Translations under genes and position numbers: made by a program
The notes under the pieces: model-generated
Databases searched by the model: none
What the model was told of the DNA's origin: nothing
Seen by the model: only the letters and a program-made list of their open reading frames with translations
Shown: piece by piece, positions 49,140 to 61,775 of the stretch
Numbering within the stretch: the stretch's first letter is position 1
How the letters are laid out: each line of letters starts with the position of its first letter
Source: Nissolia schottii
Taxonomy: Eukaryota > Streptophyta > Magnoliopsida > Fabales > Fabaceae
Reading direction: 5' to 3'
DNA length: 64,000 nucleotides
Assembly (NCBI GenBank): GCA_003254905.1
Contig: QANU01000247.1
Location: 668,003 to 732,002, forward strand

Positions 49140-49590
49140 TAAATTGTAGATACACAAATGCACAAACATTATACTTGTTATTGCACAAACTTTAATATGA
49201 AATATGCATAGACATTATAATCCTCAAATTTAATTCACGTTCTGTTACATATCCGAATTTATTTAATACAATGCACAAACATTATAACAGGTAAAACACA
49301 AACTTTATGTGTGCTATTGCACAAACAATACACTTATATTTTCATAGTACAAATCACGATTTAAAAAATGTACAAACATTATAAGTTTAAATAGTAAGCA
49401 CACAAATGCATAATCATTATACGTGATAATGCACAAACTTTATTCGAAGCATGCACAAACTTTACAGACGATGATTAGATTATAGGTAACTTATAGTTAA
49501 GTATTCTGCAGAATCTGATATATGCACAATCTTTATATGGTTGTGCGCACAAACATTATCTGATGGAATGCACAAACATTATTTTAAATC
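49140..49590. repeat. Scattered TGCACAAACATTAT motif array
   Basis: At least a dozen copies of GCACAAACWTTAT or near variants occur at irregular spacing. The same words appear more sparsely at 6360-6450. The pattern resembles subterminal repeat zones of DNA transposons, but I could not find terminal inverted repeats. Confidence 0.6.
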
Positions 49591-49639
49591 CAATAGGACA
49601 CAAGTTCTATTTTAAAACAATACTTTTTTTTCCAAAAAA

Positions 49640-49953
49640 TAAAAATTCAACAACTTTTTTTTCAAATTTTTTTTCCAAAAATGATTTTTTAAAGGAAAAA
49701 ACAATTTTTTTGAAGAAAAAATATATTTTTTAAAAAATCTTAATTCCTATTTTAATAAGAGTCAAAATGTATATTAATTAAACAAAATGAAATCAACTTT
49801 TATTTTAATAAATTCCAAACATGGTAATTAATATCTATATCAATTTCATTTTCATCTTATGTAATTTTAAACATGTTAACTAATTTGTAATACAAATCAA
49901 TTCAATTCAAATTATTTGTCATTTTATTTGATTCTAGACGCACCCTAACATCG
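49640..49953. mobile_element. Truncated PIF/Harbinger-like MITE
   Basis: From TTCCTATTTTAATAAG (49745) to TTATTTGATTCTAGACGCACCC (end 49953) the sequence parallels the right half of the complete element at 50962-51602, and TAA follows the end. The left terminus is missing or unrecognisable, so the start is approximate. Confidence 0.55.
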
Positions 49954-50961
49954 GCCAAATAGTGTTTCAATGATAGGCTACAATTAATTTTAAATATGCA
50001 TAGTCTATACTTGATTTTTATCAAAATTGGATAGTGTAAAATGATTAATATTCAAATACGTTTACCCAAAGAGAGTGCCTCAATACTCACAAGTCAGATA
50101 CAATTCTGAAACAAATTGTCCTTTATAAACACCAAAGTCGGCGGGGGCGAAGGCTCTTGAACTCATGGTCATGTTTTCGAAACCCACAATGGGCAGTTTT
50201 ATTTTTTCGACCAAAAAAAGAAGCTTGGGATCAAAACTTAACTGGTAAGAAAATACAAGTGATTTTTCCTAAACATATTTTTCTTTTATGGGTAAGGTAA
50301 AACACAATTTGCATCTACCATATCATGGTTTGAGGTCAAAACTCAACCAAACATACTGCCCCACAAGCTTGAACAAATGGCGCCTAGTTGAAGCCAGCTA
50401 CAACACCGATTCAATGTACTTGATGAAACAAATATGATGTTTTCATTTGGACATCTAAAGCGGATTTATCTCTTGAAGGTGTGTTTGGCAGTTGGGTACC
50501 ATGACTAAGTCCATAAAATATTGTATTCCCCTTCTAAACCCAACTTGCAAACGCACCCTAAAATGAAAAAGTGAGAGGTTGTCATCCATCAAATGATTGT
50601 GGAACCAATGAACAAATGTACAATACACTTCATTGATCTAATTATGGAGAGACCCGTCTTAATCACTTCAAAGGGAAACAAACTTCAGAAGATCCTAATA
50701 ATTTTAGGATGAAAAATGATTATCGATGCCATCCTGCTAATCACAACATTGAAAAAATTCATCACACGCACACAAACAAATAACAGTTCTGGCGTTGAAT
50801 TAAACAAAATCGTTGACCTAAAACACTGACCATTTTATCAGTAATCACACAATCAATATCATCATTTCATAATCCATAACAAGACAAAACCCAAAATGAT
50901 GTAAAGCACAACCTCAAAACTAGTCAGCAAGACATCAATGCCTACATCAAACAGACCCTAA

Positions 50962-51602
50962 GGGTATGTTTAAAATCAAATAAGATGGAAAATGATTTGA
51001 TTGACAAATCATTTTCTATGTTTGGTATCTTAAGAAAAAAGAATTAATTTGACTTCCTAAATCCATGAGAATTCAAGTTGCTTACATTAAAAATTCTAGC
51101 ACTTTTATAAGGATTTTCTTAGAATTAAATTCATTTTAACACAAAAGACTATTTTATCTCTATTCAATTAATTAAATTTACAAACTCTATCATCTTCACC
51201 AAATCAAACTTATTATTATAAAAGACTATTTTACTCCCTTTTTTTTCAAAAGATTTTCCTTTTCAAAAAATATTTTTGTTCCAATTTTTTTTTAAATTCC
51301 GAAAAAAATTTACCAAAAACATTTTTTTTTTCAAAAATGATTTTTTCTAAAAAAAAAATATTCTTTCAAAAAATATATTTTTTCAAAATTTTTTTTAAAA
51401 AAAAATTTCAATTCCTATTTTAATAAGGGTAGAAATGTAAATTAATCAAACAAAATGAAATCAATTCCTAACAAATTCCAAACATGATAATTGATTTCTA
51501 AATCAATTTCATTCCCATCTTATGTACTTAGTTCCAAACATGATAATTGATTTACAATTCAAATCAATTCATTTCTCATTTCATTTGATTCCAAACACAC
51601 CC
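50962..51602. mobile_element. PIF/Harbinger-type MITE with TAA target duplication
   Basis: The left end GGGTATGTTTAAAATCAAAT and the right end ATTTGATTCCAAACACACCC are inverted repeats. Further inverted similarity follows inside (AAATGATTTGATT / AATCAATTCATTT). TAA flanks both sides (50959-50961, 51603-51605), the 3-bp duplication of the PIF/Harbinger superfamily. The 641-bp interior is AT-rich with T- and A-runs and has no frame. Confidence 0.75.
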
Positions 51603-51605
51603 TAA

Positions 51606-53354
51606 AGGACCAATGCACTAACATCTAATAGGCTAAAAATGAATTGACCATCCTCCAACAGTTGAGATTCAACAATTATACCGGAGTGTTAAAATGTTAG
51701 GTGGAATTAGTCGACAAACAGCATTAAGGAGCTGTTCATCAGTGGATCTCAGCAGTTGCCTGGCTGCCTGCTGACTAAACAGTTCTCACTTTATGCACCA
51801 TAGCTCAAGGCCGCTCTAGAAAATTAGAGAGACCAACAATACAAGTGCAAACTAAACCCCAACATTCCAAGTGCTTATGACGCATAATGGTTCAAGTACT
51901 TCACTATGTGTCTTTCATAACATTTGCAAAATTATTTATCAACTTTCAGGAACTAAAGCTGATCAGAGTGCAATATTTTCAAAATACCCCTTACTCATCA
52001 AGAAAGCCAAGTTGTAACTACATTGACCATTTTCTAGCTGGAAGTATTGCCCATGGCGTCAGGTAAAAGAATTCCTTAACCACAATGCGTGAATGTAAGA
52101 GAAACCTAAGTCTATGCAACCCAATGAGTGGAGTAGAATAATAAATAATCATGCTACTCGTAGAGATCATCAGATCAACACTTGCATGTCCCAAGGCTGG
52201 CCTAGCTATGCCAGTGACATTCTAAGAAATAACCAAATGCAGACTTTCTAAAAGGATCCTAGACCTATGCATGAAAATGACGTTTACCATACAACCATAA
52301 TGGTCCCAACTCAGACAATAGGTAACAACTGAAAGGGCAAACAAAAATATAACACATTCATCCAGCGCCACGTGATATTACAGAAAATCGGTAATAACCA
52401 ATAATATACCAGAAAACTCCAACAATAAGTAACAGCAACACATTAGAATTCAAAACACTGAATGGAAAAATTGGGATTAATCAGCAGGTTCATATAGTTT
52501 AACACAATTTTCAATTAGGTTCTCATGGTTTATAAGTTTTTAATCAGGCCATACATGGAATAAAATTTTACAATCACGTACCGGGAGCAAAAGTTTTTGT
52601 TAGATTGAATAATTTTATGTTTGAGATTACAAAATTGGGTGGAGACCTATTAAATTATATAGAAATTCAAAAGTTTTTGTAACAAGGGGTTGCTCCAAGG
52701 AGTCAAGGACTCGACTACAAAATTTTATCAAATGTAGGGACCTGATTAAAGACTTTATAACTATAGGGACTTAATTGAAAATTGGATCAACCTATAGGGA
52801 CTTACAAATTAATTAAACCAAAACAATTATTAAACACACGACAACATAAAACTTGCGAGCTCTAAACCTCTATACTCATCACCAAACATACTCCACTACG
52901 TTTTTAGATATGTTTTAGATGTGTTGGGAATAAAAAACGAGAAAGAATTGGAAAGGCATTAATCAAGGTAGCTAGCTTTCAAAGGTTCAAGGATTGAAAA
53001 GTTGAAACCAATTACGTTTGTGTTAATCAAAGAGTGCAGAATTTCAAAGCAAACAAGAATGCATTCGAAAACCTAACCCCCAAATGATCTGGAGATCAAT
53101 ACAAATACATCAATCATCAAGCTACAACCACTTCCCAGCAAGAAAAAAAAAAAAACACACCACAAGGATAACAAAATCAAAAAGCCAAAAAGTATTACCA
53201 GCAATAACTTCAAACATAAAATTGCCTCCAAATGCTTGAATTGGTTCATATAATATCCATAAAAAAAGGGGTAAAAACAACAATACTAATACTAATAAAT
53301 TATAATCAATTAAAATCTAACAAAACCGAGTTCTTGCAAGGAGGGGAAGAAAAC
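51606..53354. other. Spacer downstream of the ribosomal protein gene
   Basis: Apart from the fold-back unit at 52485-52801 I recognise no gene or repeat. The part next to 53354 is probably the 3' untranslated region of RPL26. Confidence 0.45.
52485..52801. repeat. Fold-back MITE-like inverted repeat
   Basis: The left arm (CAATTTTCAATTAGG, then TTTTTAATCAGG) and the right arm (CCTGATTAAAGACTTTATA, then TTAATTGAAAATTGG) are complementary over about 80 bases. They enclose roughly 160 bases. No clear target duplication was seen, so the type is left open. Confidence 0.6.
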
Positions 53355-53795
53355 CTAATCGACGTTCTGCATGATGTCTTCGGGGGCGAACTTGGTTCCC
53401 TTCTCCTTATCGGTGGCGGCGCGCCCCTTGGCCTTGCGCTCGAGGAGGGCCTTGCGGTCCTTGTCGAGCCTGAGCTTCGTGACGACGACCTTCGAAGGGT
53501 GGATTCCGACGTTGACGGTGGAGCCGTTCACCTTCTCGCGCGTGATGCGCTCGATGTGGACCACCCACTTGCGGCGGTAAACCTGCGTGATCTTCCCCTC
53601 GCGGCCCTTGTAGGTGCCGCGCACCACCTGCACCTCGTCCTCCTTCCGCACCGGCATCGAGCGCACGTTGTACTTGGAGCGGAGGTCGGCGGAGAGCGGC
53701 GCGCTCATCAGCAAGCGCCGGACGCTCGACGGCGCCGCGAAGTGCGCCTTGCGGCTCTTGCGGCGGCTGCTAGAAACCCTTGGGTTGAACTTCAT
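53355..53795 (-). CDS. RPL26: 60S ribosomal protein L26 (uL24)
   Basis: A single uninterrupted frame of 146 aa, the exact length usual for plant L26. It begins [20 protein letters not shown]. The KOW motif region is [21 protein letters not shown] (residues 52-72), and the conserved [15 protein letters not shown] follows near 94-108. The C-terminus is lysine-rich and ends IMQNVD. uL24 binds 28S rRNA near the peptide exit tunnel of the large cytosolic subunit. The coding sequence is strongly GC-rich compared with its flanks. The intact frame and the ribosomal-gene promoter motifs upstream argue against a processed pseudogene. Confidence 0.97.
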   Translation of the reverse strand: MKFNPRVSSSRRKSRKAHFAAPSSVRRLLMSAPLSADLRSKYNVRSMPVRKEDEVQVVRGTYKGREGKITQVYRRKWVVHIERITREKVNGSTVNVGIHPSKVVVTKLRLDKDRKALLERKAKGRAATDKEKGTKFAPEDIMQNVD

Positions 53796-53928
53796 TTTTC
53801 CTTCCTTCTCTTTTCCTCTTCACTCTCTGGAGGAATGGAGTGAAGGAAGGGTTGCAGCAGCTGTGTGTATATGAGGGGGAGTGTGTGGAAGCTTGGGTAT
53901 TTTTTTTGGTCATTGAAGCTAGGGTTTA

Positions 53929-53937
53929 TCAGGTTTT
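53929..53937 (-). promoter_or_regulatory. Telo-box upstream of RPL26
   Basis: On the coding strand this reads AAACCCTAG, 134 bases before the start codon. Telo-boxes (AAACCCTA) are typical of plant ribosomal protein promoters, usually near a TGGGCY element, which is also present. Confidence 0.55.
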
Positions 53938-53996
53938 TTATTTTATTTTTTTTCGTCTTTTTCTAAATTTCTGGTTTTTGTTTTTTTCTTCTTACA

Positions 53997-54002
53997 TGGG
54001 CT
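53997..54002. promoter_or_regulatory. Site II-type element (TGGGCT) upstream of RPL26
   Basis: TGGGCT lies about 200 bases before the RPL26 start codon and 60 bases beyond the telo-box. TGGGCY elements bind TCP factors and drive growth-linked expression of plant ribosomal genes. The role here is inferred from motif and position. Confidence 0.5.
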
Positions 54003-54979
54003 TTGGATTAGGATCTGCTTCTGTCCCCGCTCAAGAGAACCCAGTTGGTGACAAATTGATTGATCCACGTTCGAGAAGACTACTATACTATTTATTGAGC
54101 CCCAAAATAATAAAAATTACACAAATTTAAGTGCTCACGCATCAAAAAGCATAAAGGAGTCGGATACATCGAAACGAATCATGCTATCTATAATCGATAA
54201 CATGCGGGGAGAAATGCTCATTTTTTATCTTGGTAGGTGTAAACTCGAATAACTTTAATCCTTAAAACTTAAATTTTAATTTTTTAATTTTTAAAATTAT
54301 AAGTTGTAGGTTAAATTAGTCTATAAGTTTATTATCATTACTGTATTGTCACGTTTTCATTGATTTATCACATTAAAAGAGATTGTAACAATAATTGAGA
54401 CGGTAAATGAGTTACAGCTACACTTGAAACTACAAATGAAGTCGCAGAAGTAATTATGGTGGTAAATGAAACTTCAATAGTAATTAAGATTTGTAGCTTC
54501 AAGTGTCATCACAACTATAGTTTTAACTTTTAGTGTTGTCACACGGCCTTTGTTGTAATCATATTCTCATTTAATGCAAAAAATTAGTGAAAACATGACA
54601 ATACATTAATGATGATGAATTGATGGACTAATTTGATATGCAACTTAAAATTTTAATGATTAAAAAAAAATCATATTTTGAATTTCAAAAACTGAAGTGT
54701 CTTGAACTTACACTTTTAGGGATCAAAATGAACATCTTCCTATAATATTATTGGATGATACTACAAACGATGGAGTCGCTTTGAGACCATTCGTTGCATT
54801 CTAAATACAAGAACAATATGTTGAAGATAGAAATATTGTTAAAGCAAACACATTATTCTAAATAAGCATGGTCTTTAGAGCGCGAAACCATTTTCCCTTC
54901 CATATAAAGTCTTTTAAAGGCAAAATACTTGTATTAAATCCTTTATTGAAGGGAAATTATTAATTTAATCTTCTTTAAA
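54003..54979. other. AT-rich spacer upstream of RPL26
   Basis: I see no gene. A dispersed AT-rich repeat with ...GATTAAAAAAAAATCATATTTT... lies at 54240-54730. Its left part (ATTTTAATTTTTTAATTTTT) and right part are partly complementary, suggesting an old MITE. Confidence 0.35.
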
Positions 54980-56590
54980 CCTATTTTGATTTTTTTGAGC
55001 CAAAACGCCTCTTCTCAGGTCTTAGAACACCCCGAATCGCGGGTACCACCCCGAATCGCGGGTTGCCTCACATGCACGATTGCACATGACGGAACACATG
55101 TCACCATGCATGTGCCCCAGCCACAGCCCCCAGCTCTCTTGGCCAACCGGCCACACCATAATTATGGCACCCAAAAGCAAAGAAATTCATTTTCCATTTA
55201 ATACATGCTTTGCCCAAAACAGAGAGAATTACTTTTTCTCTTCACCAACCTTTCACCAGCCAGCTCCAATTTTTTCCTTTTCCCATCTTTCTTTCTGATT
55301 TCATTTAATTAAAGAGAATTCCTTCTCTTATTCCTTGCTGAAATACGACGGCCAACATCACCATCATATGTTTTGATCTTAACATCCTTTCCTTACGTCA
55401 TCGTGCACATGCATTCATCACCAAGAGAGAATTGCTCTCTTCTTTTCTAAATAATCTGTGGCTCCTCCTCCCAGCCAACACCAAGAACCACTATCATCAC
55501 CATCATTCACCCTCTCCATCAAATTTCATCAACACAATTCATTATCATTATGCATGTCCATTCTTGCACCACCACAGCACCAGCAGCCCCCACCTCCACT
55601 CAAAAAATCAATTTCATCCTCACAACACCATAACTGTCAAGCTTCAAGAGCTCACCAAGTGTAGGAAGAAGCAATAGTTGTTCGTGAGCTTTAGGTGGAT
55701 TTCTTGGCCCCGCAAATGTCGGGGTTTTTGGCATTCAAGAAAAAGTCTACGAAAAGCAAAACTTTCTACTTTATTTTTCTCGATCTTGATTTATGATTGC
55801 ATACATGTTGAAATTTTGAGTTTGGGTACTTTGATTTGGATTTAGTTGTGTGAAGTTAGTTTAGAAAATTTTATGTCAAAGTCTTAACTAGAGGGTTTAG
55901 AGATTTGATGAGGAACTTGTGAATTGAATTTCTCCTAGGTTGTTCTTGTATGCAGGGAATTCTTTTTGGAAAAACTAACTTCGTTTTTTAAATCTACATG
56001 ACAAATTGAGCGGGCGTACCGAATTTCATAAATTTTGGAGTCCCCTACGAATTATTTGAGTAAATTGAACTAAAACAACCTTTTCGTGTACAAAAGCGGA
56101 AAATGGTAATTCTGAAATTTTAAAGCAAAATCTTAATCTAAACAAAATATATTACTTTTGAAATCGCTTTTTAGATGAAAAATCTAAACACAAATTAGTT
56201 TTCACCTAGCCGATTTATATGAAAAAAATATTTTTAAAATAAGTTATTATTAATGTAAGTTTAATTTTATACGTTTCTTAACTACAAACCTTGCCTAGTG
56301 TTATACATTGAAAGCTTATGTACAAAGTATGCTATTATGATAATTTAATTTAACAATTACTCCCTCTATTTTGTGTCAAGGTACGTTAAATTATGGGTGA
56401 ACTTAAAATAATGAAAGAGACTAACATTATAACACAAAGAAAATATTAAACAATCAAGCTCACATACAAGGAAAAAAAATGTGGACCGTGATGGATCTAA
56501 CGGAAAAATTATTAAAATAAAACATTAAAATTACCCTATTACTCAAATGAACAAATTTCAAAGTTGTCCCCAAAATAAACTAATTTTCCT
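54980..56590. other. Unassigned region with LTR-like features
   Basis: A direct duplication ACCCCGAATCGCGGGT occurs at about 55028 and 55047. It is followed by GGCCAACCGGCCACAC and a long pyrimidine/ATCACC-rich stretch (55430-55640). ORFs there encode only His/Pro/Ser-biased sequence. The layout suggests a decayed LTR, but no ends were found. At 56357 TACTCCCTCTATTTTG resembles a Stowaway (Tc1/Mariner) MITE end without a visible partner. Confidence 0.3.
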
Positions 56591-56593
56591 ATG

Positions 56594-56645
56594 AAGGGAG
56601 TCAATTCAAATCGACTCCTTGAAGTCTATTTGAATTGACTCCCTT
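56594..56645. repeat. Perfect 18-bp inverted repeat (hairpin) before the PMD pseudogene
   Basis: Arms AAGGGAGTCAATTCAAAT (56594-56611) and ATTTGAATTGACTCCCTT (56628-56645) are perfectly complementary with a 16-base loop. A TATA box (CTATATAAAG, about 56653) follows at once, and the PMD start codon is 125 bases downstream of the hairpin. Confidence 0.85.
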
Positions 56646-56769
56646 GGAAGTTCTATATAAAGAAGTTAGTTTAAAGTGACTCCTTCACAATTTTAACTCT
56701 ATTTCTCTCTAAAAAAAATTACTTTATCTCTACAAAAATTATGTAGTTGACATTTTGTTTTTTAGTGAA

Positions 56770-58900
56770 ATGGAAAGTACAAATTGGTTGCATCTGAACG
56801 AGGACAACTACATCCAACCTCGAGCAAACTTTCAGGTATGTAGATATCTTTACCACAACGTTTTTGTGTTTCTATTTATGCTAGTGTTTTAGACAAATGT
56901 TAGGTTAGTATAGGTCAAAAATGGTAGCATAGATTTATAGATAAATAGATAAATTGTTCGTTAGATTGATAAAATGTTGTTATTCAACTTGAGTGTTAGT
57001 TAGATTTGTTGAACTTAAACTTCATAAATAGTTAGACCTATGAATGTTAGCATTATGTTAGTTAGATAAATAGACAAAAGTTGTTATTGAACTTGAATGT
57101 TAGTTCAAATGAGTATTTTATTGAACTTAAATTTTAGTTAGATCTATAAAGTTATTGTAGATTGATAATATATATGTAAATTTTTTTGGTAGATTGCTAA
57201 GATATAGTATTTTATTGAGCTTCAATGTTAGATCTATAAAGTTTTTTGGAACTTTAATGCTATAGTTGTCGATTAATTTATAGATTTCACTATAAAAGAA
57301 ACTATAGTTGTTGATCTACAGAGTTTTTGGAAACTTGAATGCAACATTTTGAGTCACTTTTTATGAATTATTTCAAGTCATTTTTGTGTAATTAGTTTGA
57401 ATACCCTTTTTTTTATGTATTTTTGTAGGCTCGTGTGTTGGAGACTCGATGATACAGTAGTTTTCATGAGCCGCATCCACTGATGGAACAAGGATTACTG
57501 GCTGCCAGATTTCGGGATGTTGCATGCATAATGCCAGTATTCCATGACAGGGCCTTGGTCAATGCCCTGGTAAAGAGGTGGCGTCCTAAGACCCACACTT
57601 TCTATCTACCATATGGAGAGTGCATGGTCACACTGCAAGATGTTGTAGTGATACTCAACCTTCTCGTTGATGGTCGGGCTGTTATCAGATGGATGGTTGG
57701 GTCACTCACTTTGATGGCAGAAGCTACTGGGCAATATATGAGGAGCTTCACGGAAAAAGTCCCCCAGATCAGTCTAGAAAGGGGCCAGTGTCTACCTGAA
57801 GTAGGTCCAGACTGTGTATCATCAATTAAACCGATAGGTGCAGGAAAACGAGCTAACAATTCTGCGGGGCACCCAGGCGTACACTATATTCATGATTGGA
57901 GAGTTTCTATTGTGTGACAAATCAGGGAACCAAGTGCACCTGAAGTTTCTCCCGCTGCTTAAGGACTTGAAGACGGGGACATGCAGTTGGGAGTCAACAG
58001 TCTTGGTAACTTTGTACCGGGAGTTATGCCACGCTACCAAATTCACTGTGACTAAGTTTGGGGGTTGTGTTACACTACTTATCTGCTGGACATGGATGAG
58101 AATGCCCCAGCTCTACGTTCCCATTAGCTACAGGGTACGCACGATAAATGTTTTAGTTTATTTTTTTAGTTGATGAATATTAATGTATTTGAATTATTAT
58201 TTTCTAACACAAAATTGTATTTTTGTTGTGATGGCTTGATGTTAAGATAATCACTAAGCCAACTAGGAACGTTTGACTGGTTTCGTATTGTGGCCAGCTT
58301 GACCAACTTGGTGTATACGAGGTAAGCCAAACAAATTACCTTTTTATGTTTCCAATTATCAGTTCATTTATGATACATTCGTTCTATGGTTGAGGCTAAA
58401 ATATGTTTTATTTCAATTTTGCAGTTTATTTGGACGTCGTATAATGAGGACTTTGTGAATGCGGCGATACCTGGGTGGGTATGATGAGCAGGCGATATAG
58501 GCATCAAATACTACTGTTATATTCTTCATTATCATTAAGTGGTACTACGCGAATCATGTGGTCTGACAATTTGGTGGTGCCCAATGGATATCTTGGATGC
58601 TTATTGACATCAATCGCCTGCACTCGAAGGCAACCAAAGGGGTTGATGGGACTGATTAGCGTGTATTTCATGCTAAATGGAACGAGGCTTAGGATATGCG
58701 CGTAGATAGGGTAGTGTCATACTCCCTTTCTGCAGACTCCATGCCCTCCCTCTAGTACTTTCTGTGGTACGGGGCATCGTCATAGAGGTTTCTACAATTT
58801 GCTGTGGAGGATATTGAGCCAACATTGAGGGAGTTTCTAGCAAATGTTCCTGGTGAGGCTCCCCTAGTGCCACCTATAGTTGTAATCCGGACTCCCGCTC
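56770..58900 (+). pseudogene. Plant mobile domain (PMD, MAIN/MAIL1-like) pseudogene
   Basis: Exon 1 (56770-56835) encodes MESTNWLHLNEDNYIQ... and ends in a GTATGT donor. Exon 2 starts at 57429. It runs through LVNALVKRWRPKTHTFYLP and MVTLQDVVVILNL (57555-57665), then after a frame change LCDKSGNQVHLKFLPLLKDL, then LYRELCHATK and GGCVTLL (57905-58080). These are hallmarks of the PMD family found both in host genes (MAIN, MAIL1) and in transposons. A stop in exon 2 (57450-57452), a frame change between 57680 and 57840, and further breaks after 58150 make it non-functional. Later parts resembling the C-terminal PMD region continue to about 58900. Confidence 0.75.
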
Positions 58901-59298
58901 CTATCTAGCATACACTACTAGTTAGGAGGAAGGTAGGGACACGCGCATCCCAGCGATAGTAGGAAGACCTCGATGACTTTGATATTGAGTGTGATATTGA
59001 GAACTTTGATATTCTGATGGATGACGAGCCCAAGCCCCCCAGCAGCAATAGCAGTCATATGCGGATGTTGGCATGGATGGCGAGTCGACAGAGCCTACAC
59101 CCCAGAAACAGCCATATGCTTCTAGCAATCACTATTCAGGAGGGAAGACATTAGTTGGGGTTTGGGTATAACACCAAAAGCTATATCCCAAATTGAAGTT
59201 GCATCAACTTTCTATGCTTTAGGTCAAGTTGACACTAGCTGTCTTTAAGTGGAGTTTTCTTACCAGAGCAACATAATCTAATGGTCGATGGCAATGTT

Positions 59299-59966
59299 TG
59301 TAACATCCCGCTTTCTCCTTAGCGAAAATCTAGCTCGACAACTGTTTTGCAATTCTTGTTGTAGGTTAAACTATTAGAAATATGAACTCTTAGGTTAAAG
59401 TGTCTGTAGAAATAATTCTACGCATTTTCATAAAATTCTACAAACACTAGAATAAACCCTTTTTTTGTCGTCTGAGTACAACAACGCATTAAAAGTATCC
59501 GTAAAAGGTATGGCTATAGAGGAGAGTTCATAAACACTTCAAATGGACCTAGATTCTTCCTTAGCAAAATTAGGGGATCACAAGGACATGATCTAAATAT
59601 TTTTAGAATAACCGTATGTGAAGTACCGGGACAGGAAACGACAAAACCTGATCAAAATTGATCCTCCGGAGGGCCTTAATTCTTGGCCAAAAAAATTGGC
59701 CAAGAGACAAGCATCACACGGCCAAAAATGGCCCATGTGTGGTCAAATTGTCAACCTCCATGAGTCACCATATGAGTCATTACATGGCTAGGCTAGGTGA
59801 CTTCATGATGACATCCATGCTTAGGTTACATAGGGGTAAGTTGGGAATTTTGCCCAAGGGCAAAATTGAAAGAGGATTTTCAACCCTAGGCCTATAAATA
59901 CCTTCGAAGATGAAGCAAAATTCATAAAAGAGAAAAGCTTAGCCAAAACTCCGTCAAAATTCACAC
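59299..59966 (+). mobile_element. 5' part of a large LTR (member 3), cut by member 4
   Basis: It starts TGTAACATCCCGC as member 1 does, and has a TATA box (CCTATAAATA, 59891-59900). It stops abruptly at 59966, where the inverse-oriented terminus of member 4 begins. The candidate left flank is ATGTT (59294-59298); the matching right flank was not found. Confidence 0.7.
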
Positions 59967-60158
59967 TGTAACACCCTAGCTAGCTAGCTTGCGCTTAAGT
60001 CGTAAACCATGCTTCACTAGGTTATTATCTGCTTGGTTAGAATACTTATAGTCCTATATTAACTTTAGAAAATATCTCTTTACTCAAAATATGAACTAAT
60101 TTAAAACTTTTCATTTCTTTATTAAAACATAAAGTATGAGTCGTGCGTGTGAATGAAG

Positions 60159-60204
<46 letters not shown>

Positions 60205-60901
60205 NNNNNNNNNNNNNNNNNNNNNNNNNNNNNNNNNNNNNNNNNNNNNNNNNNNNNNNNNNNNNNNNNNNNNNNNNNNNNNNNNNNNNNNNNNNNNNNN
60301 NNNNNNNNNNNNNNNNNNNNNNNNNNNNNNNNNNNNNNNNNNNNNNNNNNNNNNNNNNNNNNNNNNNNNNNNNNNNNNNNNNNNNNNNNNNNNNNNNNNN
60401 NNNNNNNNNNNNNNNNNNNNNNNNNNNNNNNNNNNNNNNNNNNNNNNNNNNNNNNNNNNNNNNNNNNNNNNNNNNNNNNNNNNNNNNNNNNNNNNNNNNN
60501 NNNNNNNNNNNNNNNNNNNNNNNNNNNNNNNNNNNNNNNNNNNNNNNNNNNNNNNNNNNNNNNNNNNNNNNNNNNNNNNNNNNNNNNNNNNNNNNNNNNN
60601 NNNNNNNNNNNNNNNNNNNNNNNNNNNNNNNNNNNNNNNNNNNNNNNNNNNNNNNNNNNNNNNNNNNNNNNNNNNNNNNNNNNNNNNNNNNNNNNNNNNN
60701 NNNNNNNNNNNNNNNNNNNNNNNNNNNNNNNNNNNNNNNNNNNNNNNNNNNNNNNNNNNNNNNNNNNNNNNNNNNNNNNNNNNNNNNNNNNNNNNNNNNN
60801 NNNNNNNNNNNNNNNNNNNNNNNNNNNNNNNNNNNNNNNNNNNNNNNNNNNNNNNNNNNNNNNNNNNNNNNNNNNNNNNNNNNNNNNNNNNNNNNNNNNN
60901 N
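60205..60901. other. Assembly gap (Ns) at a TA repeat
   Basis: 697 Ns are flanked by TA dinucleotide runs on both sides (60162-60204 and 60902 on). The true length is unknown. Any ORF crossing it is an artefact. Confidence 0.98.
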
Positions 60902-61659
60902 TATATATAACTCATCATGCATGCATAAAAGGGATTTCTAAAAATTCTCCTACGCGTCTTTGGCAACGTCCTTCTTGATACTTTGTGTCCATCATTCTCC
61001 TTTGTAGACTGTGACGCCGTCACCCCCATTCGGAGTACAACCCACTTATTGTCCGCGTTGTTGATGACCAAGCAGCGCTGATTAACTGAGTGGTAGCTAA
61101 CCACAACCGCACTTGGCATAATTTTATCGACAACGAGGGAGAACGACCATCCTTCTTGAAGGATGGTGAGGGGCCTGCCCTAGCGACAAGGCCAGGAGTG
61201 GACTCGTCTTTGTCCATACTTGGGGACATGCTCATTTTTCCCACACTTGGGAACAAAATTACTTCTTTGTTTAACCTCTTTTCCTTTCCTTTCTTTACTT
61301 TGTATGACTTATGACTTTCTTTACGTGTTTTTGTATTTTCTTTGTCTATGACGGTAGTCATACGCGCAGGTGTAGGCCTGTGTTTGTTGTAAACCAATCC
61401 ACTTGGCGGGACTAGTGAGGGGCTTGTCCTTTGGACTTGCCAGGAGATAGAGTCTTCTCAAGTCTAAGAATTTATACTCCTAAGGTCTCCCGTACTCACT
61501 GTAGTAGGGACCTTCCTAAGATATTTCAATTTCCCTAAGTTCAATTATGATCTTTGATTATATTAGGTGACTCATTTCTAATTATCTAGGGTCGTCCTAC
61601 AACTTACCAACGACCTATACCTTATGATGCATGATACGACATAAAACGAACATCTATTC

Positions 61660-61775
61660 TTTAATCATTTTGAATAACATCTTCTCTAGTTAATTTTTGA
61701 ATAACATCTTCTCTAAATTAATTTTTGGATAACAACTTCTCTAATTAATTCTGAATAACATCTTCTCTGAGTTTC
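61660..61775. repeat. Four short tandem units GAATAACATCTTCTCT
   Basis: GAATAACATCTTCTCT or GGATAACAACTTCTCT occurs four times at about 30-34 base spacing, separated by TAATTTTT-like sequence. It abuts the TGCATGAT block of LTR member 4. Confidence 0.75.

Noticed and set aside
60046-61119. Long ORFs across the N gap
   Set aside because: They consist mainly of unknown residues and TA-repeat translation.
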